This document shows positions 1 through 5,012 of a DNA stretch of 6,569 nucleotides, piece after piece; position 1 is the stretch's first letter; each line of letters begins with the position of its first letter. Position numbers and translations under genes: made by a program. This stretch comes from Phycisphaerae bacterium. GTDB lineage: Bacteria > Planctomycetota > Phycisphaerae > Phycisphaerales > SM1A02. Location: NCBI GenBank assembly GCA_002591705.1, contig PAAB01000005.1, positions 4,438-11,006 on the forward strand, in the 5' to 3' direction. The notes beneath the pieces were generated by a model. That model worked only from the letters and a program-made list of their open reading frames with translations. It was not told the DNA's origin and searched no databases.

Positions 1-159
1 GTCGATGGTGGCGATGTGATCGAGAATCGATGCGAGTTCACCCCGGCACGATTCCAGTTCCTCGTCCGACATGGCAAGACGTGCCAGATCGGCCACGTGG
101 CGGACTTGTTCGATGCTGATCTGGGCTACCGGGTCTCCGGCGGGTGATGGTGTCGACAT
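1..159 (-). CDS. gatC: Asp/Glu-tRNA amidotransferase subunit C, N-terminal part (cut by window edge)
   Basis: GatC is the small subunit that stabilises GatA and GatB in the amidotransferase that converts Glu-tRNA(Gln) and Asp-tRNA(Asn) to the correctly charged forms in the cytoplasm. The 53 codons visible read M-S-T-P-S-P-A-G-D, then ISIEQVRHVADLARLAMSDE (residues 14-33), then ELASILDHIATID (41-53). This matches the family N-terminus: a VxHVAxLARLxLSxEE helix followed by a LxxILxxI helix. Family members are about 95 residues, so roughly the last 40 are off the left edge. The ATG at 157-159 is preceded on the minus strand by AGGA (complement of 168-171) with an 8-base spacer, which supports this start. 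The first 13 residues are a non-conserved extension. The gene is divergent from the efflux operon; gatA might follow off-window, which is a guess from common gene order. Confidence 0.9.
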   Translation of the reverse strand, partial: MSTPSPAGDPVAQISIEQVRHVADLARLAMSDEELESCRGELASILDHIATID

Positions 160-239
160 GAGGGGGATCCTAGCCGGTGCTGCGAGGCTCTGGCAACGTG
201 TCAGGAACTCGGATCGGCCGAGGATTTGTCATTCGGGGC

Positions 240-248
240 TGCTAGAAT
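240..248 (+). promoter_or_regulatory. Candidate extended -10 promoter for the efflux operon
   Basis: TG-C-TAGAAT matches the extended -10 form (TGn followed by a 5-of-6 match to TATAAT). No good -35 hexamer lies 16-18 bases upstream; a TTGTCA at 226-231 is only 11 bases away, too close to act with it. If used, transcription would begin near 255 and leave a leader of about 67 bases before the ATG at 322. This is inferred from sequence only. Confidence 0.4.
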
Positions 249-267
249 GTAAGGCCTTGGTTCCTCA

Positions 268-284
268 TGTCCCGTTTCGGGGCA
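268..284 (+). other. Leader hairpin upstream of the efflux operon
   Basis: TGTCCCG (268-274) can pair with CGGGGCA (278-284) across a TTT loop, giving seven base pairs including one G-U. There is no T-run after it, so it is not an intrinsic terminator. An outer pairing of CCTTGG (255-260) with CCAAGG (306-311) would enclose this hairpin and cover part of the ribosome binding site of the fusion-protein gene. Confidence 0.35.
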
Positions 285-307
285 GACCGATGAAGCCAGG
301 GCATTCC

Positions 308-312
308 AAGGG
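308..312 (+). promoter_or_regulatory. Ribosome binding site of the membrane fusion protein gene
   Basis: AAGGG sits 9 bases before the ATG at 322. It supports that start over the in-frame GTG at codon 5 (334), which would shorten the protein by only four residues. Confidence 0.55.
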
Positions 313-321
313 TCTCAGAGC

Positions 322-1650
322 ATGGAACCGAAGGTGAACAACTCCGTCCGATTGGTCACCCGCGTCGCGACGGGAATCATCGTGATCGGATTGGCCGTGA
401 CCTTCCTGAGTCTGCTGGTCATGACCGCGCCGCAGGCGAGCGTTTCGGACGAGCCCCGGCCGGCCCGCTCCGTCATTGTGCTCGAATCCGTAGAGCGTGA
501 GGTCCGTCGTCAGTTCGAAGGATACGGAGTGGCGGACTCGCTGCACCACGCCGATGTTCCCACCCGGGTGACGTCCACGGTGATCGAACTGCCGGAGACC
601 AGCCGGGCGGGGAACCCCGTCGTGGCCGGTCAGCTTCTGGTCCAGCTCGATGATTCCGATTTCATCCAGGAGCGGGAGATCGCCCGGCAGCAGGTCGCCG
701 ACATCGAATCCCAGCTCGCTTCACTCTCGCTCGAGCAGCGTGCGGCCGACGATCGTCTCGCCCTCTCCGAGGAGGAGGTCGCCATTGCCCAGCGGGACTA
801 CGAGCGAATCGAGGAGGCGGCGGCTCGCGACGCTGCGCCCCCGCGCGAAGTCGATCAGTTGCGACAGGTGCTGATCGCCCGTCAGGCAGCCCTCATCACC
901 GCTCAGCAGCAGGCGGATCAGTTGCGGACCCAGCGAAGTCAATTGATCGCCCGTCAGGGAAGGGAGGAGGCCAACCTGGCCATCGCCCAGCAGCGGATCG
1001 ATCGCTGCCGAATCTCGAGTCCTCTGGACGGCTACATCGAGTCGGTCGACGTCAAGATCGGTGAAAGCCTGCTCAGCGGCGCACGGGTCGCCCGCGTGGT
1101 GGACCCCACGCTGATGGAGGTGCCGCTCCGCTTGTCCGCCGCAGTCCGCAGCGAGCTGGGCGTCGGGGATGCTGTCCTCCTGCATGCCACCGGGTCCACC
1201 GATCAGACCTGGCTCGGTGCCGTCAGCCGCATCGCGCCCGAGGATGATCCCACCACCCGCACCACCACCGTCTACGTGGAACTGGAGCAGGAAATGGATG
1301 GAGATTCCTATCTCGCTCCGGGCATGTTCCTCCGCGGCCAGGTCGAGAGCGAAGTCGGAGTTGCCTCCTGGGTCGTGCCCCGACGATCCGTGCTCAACGA
1401 TCGGTTGCTGCTCGTTCGGGACGGCCGCATTCAGAGCATCCCGGTTCAGGTGTCCCACGCGGTGAGTCTCGAGGTGGCCGAAACCGGGCTGCCGGACCGT
1501 GACTGGCTGGTGCTGGGCAGTTCGTTGTCGCCTGGGGATCAGGTCGTCGTCACTCCGACGCGTTCCCTCACCGACGGACTTCCGGTGTTCTCCGTTCCCA
1601 GCCATGAAGCCCTGGCCTCCCTGGAGTCGGACGAGGATCGCACCCCGTGA
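322..1650 (+). CDS. RND efflux membrane fusion protein (HlyD/AcrA family periplasmic adaptor)
   Basis: This 442-residue protein is the periplasmic adaptor linking an inner-membrane RND pump to an outer-membrane channel. A hydrophobic segment at about residues 15-34 serves as membrane anchor; no lipobox cysteine is present, so it is probably not a lipoprotein. The first lipoyl half is near 75-112 (VVAGQLLVQLDD at 100-111). A long alpha-helical hairpin rich in Gln, Arg, Glu and Ala spans about 115-228, with its turn near AAPPREVDQ (171-179). The second lipoyl half follows (ISSPLDGYIESVDVKIGE, 231-248). A beta-barrel domain lies at about 265-343 (LAPGMFLRGQV, 331-341) and a membrane-proximal domain at about 345-425 (VVPRRSVLNDR, 351-361). 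Its stop overlaps the start of the pump gene, so the two are one operon. Substrate cannot be read from the sequence. The hairpin tip departs from the AcrA docking motif, and the second helix carries an internal repeat (see findings). Confidence 0.93.
   Translation: MEPKVNNSVRLVTRVATGIIVIGLAVTFLSLLVMTAPQASVSDEPRPARSVIVLESVEREVRRQFEGYGVADSLHHADVPTRVTSTVIELPETSRAGNPVVAGQLLVQLDDSDFIQEREIARQQVADIESQLASLSLEQRAADDRLALSEEEVAIAQRDYERIEEAAARDAAPPREVDQLRQVLIARQAALITAQQQADQLRTQRSQLIARQGREEANLAIAQQRIDRCRISSPLDGYIESVDVKIGESLLSGARVARVVDPTLMEVPLRLSAAVRSELGVGDAVLLHATGSTDQTWLGAVSRIAPEDDPTTRTTTVYVELEQEMDGDSYLAPGMFLRGQVESEVGVASWVVPRRSVLNDRLLLVRDGRIQSIPVQVSHAVSLEVAETGLPDRDWLVLGSSLSPGDQVVVTPTRSLTDGLPVFSVPSHEALASLESDEDRTP
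872..958 (+). repeat. Direct repeat inside the coiled-coil coding region
   Basis: The 15-mer TGATCGCCCGTCAGG occurs at 872-886 and again at 944-958, and the 11-mer GATCAGTTGCG just upstream occurs at 853-863 and 916-926. In protein terms DQLRQ-VLIARQ (residues 178-188) is repeated as DQLRTQRSQLIARQ (199-212), offset by 21 residues and then by 24. The reading frame is kept, so this looks like an intragenic duplication within the hairpin, with a three-residue insertion. Confidence 0.6.
1633..1637 (+). promoter_or_regulatory. Ribosome binding site of the RND pump gene, inside the upstream gene
   Basis: GAGGA lies 9 bases before the GTG start at 1647 and within the last codons of the fusion-protein gene. 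It selects the GTG that overlaps the upstream stop, and together with that overlap suggests translational coupling. Confidence 0.55.
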
Positions 1651-4600
1651 GCCTGCCCCGATTCAGCGTCCGCAATCCGGTCCCGGTCAACCTCATGATG
1701 GTCGCGATCCTGTTCTTCGGGACCTGGTCCGCGTTGACCCTGCGTCGGGAATTCTTCCCCGACATCGCGCCGGATCGCGCCTACATCACGATGCCGTACC
1801 CGGGTGCGTCGCCCGAGGAGATCGAGGATGCCCTCGCCCGGAAGGTCGAGGATGCGGTTGCGGAACTCAAGGAGGTCGACGAGGTCCGCACCAATCTGGT
1901 CGAAGGGGGCGGCAGCATCGCAGTGACCTTCCGGGAGGAGGTGAGCGACATCGATGCGGCCGTCGACGAGGTCGAACGGGCCGTGATGGCGCTGGAGGAC
2001 CTGCCGACGGACGCCGATCGCATCCAGGTCATGAAGATCGACAATCAGTTGCCGGTCATCATGCTCGAGATCTACGGCGAGGCGGACGAGGAGGTGCTCA
2101 AGCAGGCCGCCCGTGCCGCCCGGGACGATCTCCGCTCCCTGCCCGACATGGGTCAGTTGGCGTTCGGCGGGGGGATACGAAACTACGAGATCCGGGTCGA
2201 GATCGATCGCGACGCGATGGTCCGCTACGGCATCGGTCTGCCCACCATTTCCACGGCGGTCTCCCGTTGGATGCGGGAGATTCCCGGCGGATCGATCCAG
2301 ACCTCGGGGGGCACCATCGGAATCCGGACCCTCGGGGTTCCCGAGGACAGTGATTCGATCCGGGAGATCGTGGTGACGGCCCAATCCGACGGGGACGTGG
2401 TCCGGCTCGGAGACATCGCGACGATCTACCGCAGCTTCGTGGACACGCCGGTGAATGTCCGATTCAACGGGGCCCCGTCCGTCAGCATGACGGCACTGCG
2501 CGCCGGCAAGCAGGACATCGTGAAGATGGCCCGCATGGTTCGGGCCTACGTCGACGGCCGCAACGGCCGGCCGCTCGAGATGTCGACGATGGACATGATG
2601 ATCAACCCGGACGTGAAGCAGGCGTGGGAGAAGGGGATGAACTCCACGCATGTGCTTCCGCCGGGTATCGAGATGACGACGTTCACGGATCTCGCCCGCT
2701 TCGTGGAGGGGCGTTTGAGCCTGCTTTCGGAGAACGCGATCTACGGAGCGATCCTCGTCTTCCTCACCCTCATGGTGTTCCTCAACTGGCGGGCGGCCTT
2801 CTGGGTGGGCATGGGGCTCATCATCGCCCTGGCGGGAACGCTGGTGCTGATGGAATGGACCGGGGCCACGCTCAACCTGCTCACGATGTTCGGGCTGATC
2901 GTGGTGATCGGGTTGCTCGTCGACGACGCGATCGTGGTCTGCGAGAGCATCCAGGCCCGACACGACAAGGGGATGACCGCGTTGGAGGCGGCCATCGACG
3001 GGGCGAGCCGGGTGCAGTGGCCCGTGGTGGCCACGGTGCTCACCAGCATCGTCGCCTTCCTGCCGCTGACCTTCATCAAGGGGGGCATCGGGGACCTCAT
3101 GGGAGCATTGCCGGTGGTGGTCGCCCTGGCCCTGTTCATGAGTCTCATCGAGTGCCTCATGATGCTGCCGGGACACATGGGACACAGTCTGGCCCGCCGG
3201 GACCGGCTCTCGTCCCGACGGTTGGGCGCCCGCATGCGTCGATTCGAGCAGAAGCGGGACGACATCATCTTCAACCGGATCGTGCCACGCTACGTCACCT
3301 TGCTGGGCACCCTGCTGAATCGCCGGTACCTGACGCTTGCGGTTGCGGTGGCGACGCTGATCTTCTCGGTGGCCTTCCTCGCCGGCGGTCGCGTGGGGTA
3401 CAACTTCCTTCCCAGCGACGACGCCGAAACCGTGATGATCAAGTTCGAGATGCCGGTCGGCACGCCGCTCGAGCATACGCAGGCGGTGGCCCTGCGGGTG
3501 GAGCGGGCGTTGGAGGAACAGCCCGAGATCAAGCTGGTGAATACGATCATCGGTGCGACCTCGGACGTGGAGACCGGCCGCGGTGCGTCCTTCTCGACCA
3601 ACGTCGCGCAGATCTTTCTCGAGTTGTCGCCGGCCGAGGTGCGGGAGCGGAACGCCGGGCAGGTGATGACCGACGTACGGGCATCGCTGGAGGGGCAGCT
3701 GCCGGGAGTGGACAACTTCTCGGTTCAGGAACTCACGGGCGGCCCGGGCGGCAAGGACATCACCGTGAATATCAGCGGTGACGATCTCGACCGCATGATG
3801 GCGGTCGCCGCCCGCATGAAGGACGATCTGGCCGTCTTCGATGGCGTGTTCGACATCGCCGACGATCTCTTTGATGGGCAGCGCGAGCTTCAGATCCGCC
3901 TGCGTCCTTCGGGCGCCGCACTGGGGTTGACCGTCGAGGACGTGGCCCGGCAGGTCCGCAGTTCGGTCTACGGAGACGAGGCGCACGTCTTTGCCGCCGA
4001 CGGGGAGGACATCGACGTCCGCGTGAGTGCGGCGGGGCTGTCCCGTGCCGATCTCTCGGACATCGAGTCGATGTGGATCATCGCTCCGGATGGACGATCG
4101 ATTCCCCTGGCGGAGGTGGTGGAACTCGGGGACGGGTCGGGCTACGCGGGCATTCGACGACGCAATCGTTCCCGATCGATGACCGTGACGGCGGAGACCG
4201 CGGAGGGCCTGAGCCCCGAACTCGTCATGGCGTCGCTTCCCGTGGAAGAGTGGAAGCAGGAGTATCCGGATCTTGCCATCACGCTCGGGGGTCGGCAGGA
4301 ATCGCAAGCCCGTGCATTCTCGTCCCTGCCCCTGGGTTACATGGCCGCATTGGGAATGATCTACGCGATGCTGGCCTGGCTGTTCAAGAGCTACACGCTG
4401 CCCCTGACCGTCATGCTCGGGATACCGTTCGCCATCATCGGTGTGATCTGGGGTCACATCATCCTGGGATACGCGCTGACGTTCCTGAGCATCATCGGCT
4501 TCGTTGCGTTGAGCGGAATCGTGGTCAACGATTCGCTGATCCTCGTGCACTTCTATCAGGAGGAGCGTGATCGAGGGGTATCGGTGCGTGAATCGCTCCT

Positions 4601-4913
4601 TCGAGCCGGGGCCGAACGCCTGCGGCCGATCTTCCTCACCACGGTGACCACGGTGCTGGGGCTGACTCCGCTGATGCTGGAGCAGTCCTTCCAAGCCCGC
4701 TTCCTGATTCCGATGGCCATCGCCATCGCCTTCGGCCTCATCAGCGCGACCTTCCTGATTCTGCTGCTGCTTCCGTGCCTGATCCTGATCCTCGATGACC
4801 TCAAGCGGGGCGCGTGGTTCCTGTGGAACGGCACTCCACGGCCCGAGCGGAGTCCGGATTCGGGATTGGATCCGGTGCCCGATGGCGTGGTGCCGACGCC
4901 CCGGTCGGGCTGA
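1647..4913 (+). CDS. RND-type efflux pump, inner-membrane permease (AcrB/HAE1-like)
   Basis: A 1088-residue proton-driven exporter of the resistance-nodulation-division superfamily, close to the family's usual 1030-1050 residues plus a C-terminal tail. Twelve membrane segments are visible in the expected pattern: TM1 at about 12-31, TM2-TM6 at about 361-510, TM7 at about 560-580 and TM8-TM12 at about 894-1048. Large periplasmic loops lie at about 32-355 and 581-890. The TM4 proton-relay pair is present in GLLVDDAIVV (D426, D427), followed by the cytoplasmic repeat-linking segment. TM11 has RLRPIFLTTV (R993). TM10 reads SGIVVNDSLILV, with N961 but no lysine where AcrB has K940. The GTG start overlaps the fusion-protein stop by four bases (GTGA), and the N-terminus (RFSVRNPVPVNLMMV) is typical of the family. 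A Pro/Gly-rich tail (about 1060-1088) follows TM12. Substrate is unknown: drug, lipid or metabolite export are all possible. Confidence 0.95.
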   Translation: MSLPRFSVRNPVPVNLMMVAILFFGTWSALTLRREFFPDIAPDRAYITMPYPGASPEEIEDALARKVEDAVAELKEVDEVRTNLVEGGGSIAVTFREEVSDIDAAVDEVERAVMALEDLPTDADRIQVMKIDNQLPVIMLEIYGEADEEVLKQAARAARDDLRSLPDMGQLAFGGGIRNYEIRVEIDRDAMVRYGIGLPTISTAVSRWMREIPGGSIQTSGGTIGIRTLGVPEDSDSIREIVVTAQSDGDVVRLGDIATIYRSFVDTPVNVRFNGAPSVSMTALRAGKQDIVKMARMVRAYVDGRNGRPLEMSTMDMMINPDVKQAWEKGMNSTHVLPPGIEMTTFTDLARFVEGRLSLLSENAIYGAILVFLTLMVFLNWRAAFWVGMGLIIALAGTLVLMEWTGATLNLLTMFGLIVVIGLLVDDAIVVCESIQARHDKGMTALEAAIDGASRVQWPVVATVLTSIVAFLPLTFIKGGIGDLMGALPVVVALALFMSLIECLMMLPGHMGHSLARRDRLSSRRLGARMRRFEQKRDDIIFNRIVPRYVTLLGTLLNRRYLTLAVAVATLIFSVAFLAGGRVGYNFLPSDDAETVMIKFEMPVGTPLEHTQAVALRVERALEEQPEIKLVNTIIGATSDVETGRGASFSTNVAQIFLELSPAEVRERNAGQVMTDVRASLEGQLPGVDNFSVQELTGGPGGKDITVNISGDDLDRMMAVAARMKDDLAVFDGVFDIADDLFDGQRELQIRLRPSGAALGLTVEDVARQVRSSVYGDEAHVFAADGEDIDVRVSAAGLSRADLSDIESMWIIAPDGRSIPLAEVVELGDGSGYAGIRRRNRSRSMTVTAETAEGLSPELVMASLPVEEWKQEYPDLAITLGGRQESQARAFSSLPLGYMAALGMIYAMLAWLFKSYTLPLTVMLGIPFAIIGVIWGHIILGYALTFLSIIGFVALSGIVVNDSLILVHFYQEERDRGVSVRESLLRAGAERLRPIFLTTVTTVLGLTPLMLEQSFQARFLIPMAIAIAFGLISATFLILLLLPCLILILDDLKRGAWFLWNGTPRPERSPDSGLDPVPDGVVPTPRSG

Positions 4914-4956
4914 TCACCCGCATTCCAAGGGCGTGGAAGGCCGTTTCGGTACCCCC

Positions 4957-4962
4957 TATAAT
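4957..4962 (+). promoter_or_regulatory. Candidate -10 box for ptsI
   Basis: TATAAT is a perfect match to the sigma-70-type -10 consensus in a strongly GC-rich setting. The hexamer 17 bases upstream, TGGAAG (4934-4939), matches TTGACA at only three positions, so the -35 is weak or absent. Predicted transcription start is near 4969, with a leader of about 44 bases before the ATG at 5013. Confidence 0.5.
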
Positions 4963-4978
4963 GGCTGATCTGGATCCG

Positions 4979-4992
4979 ACTCGGTTCCGAGT
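4979..4992. promoter_or_regulatory. 14-bp palindrome in the ptsI leader
   Basis: ACTCGG-TT-CCGAGT is a perfect inverted repeat with 6-bp arms, lying about 10 bases after the predicted transcription start. It could be an operator for a dimeric regulator or a small leader hairpin (five pairs with a four-base loop). With arms this short, chance is a real alternative. Confidence 0.3.
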
Positions 4993-5012
4993 GCGGCATT
5001 CCACACCTCGCC

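Larger units (their letters stand above)
160..321. other. Divergent intergenic region between gatC and the efflux operon
   Basis: This 162-bp spacer must hold start signals for both gatC (leftward) and the efflux operon (rightward). I see a rightward extended -10 element at 240-248, a leader hairpin at 268-284 and a ribosome binding site at 308-312. For the leftward gene I find only a weak candidate -10, TACATT (complement of 246-251), with no convincing -35. No regulator binding site can be named, and no RNA gene is recognisable. Confidence 0.6.
4914..5012. other. Intergenic region between the pump gene and ptsI
   Basis: A 99-bp gap with a -10 box, a 14-bp palindrome and two GCATTCC words. 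A short imperfect hairpin, TTCCA (4923-4927) with TGGAA (4934-4938), is present but is weak and has no T-run. I therefore see no convincing terminator for the efflux operon, and readthrough into ptsI is possible. No small gene is supported here. Confidence 0.5.

Noticed and set aside
226..248. TTGTCA and TAGAAT as a paired -35/-10 promoter
   Set aside because: The spacer is 11 bases, far from the usual 16-18. Only the extended -10 interpretation was kept.
290..337. A 15-codon upstream open frame (ATG at 290) overlapping the start of the fusion-protein gene, a possible leader peptide
   Set aside because: There is no convincing ribosome binding site, no run of regulatory codons, and the frame is short enough to occur by chance.
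2624..3781. A 385-codon plus-strand frame inside the pump gene
   Set aside because: It is a shifted frame of the pump, with Gly/Arg/His-rich low-complexity composition typical of GC-rich off-frame translation.
1539..4694. A 1051-codon open frame on the minus strand, antisense to the efflux operon
   Set aside because: Over the pump gene its codons are exact reverse complements of the pump's codons. Antisense stops would need TTA, CTA or TCA codons in the pump gene, and these are rare at high GC. The product is rich in His, Arg, Gln and Asp with no recognisable domain, while the sense strand encodes a clear RND pump.
4923..4938. Hairpin after the pump gene as a possible terminator
   Set aside because: Only five clean base pairs and no T-run follow, so it does not meet the pattern of an intrinsic terminator.
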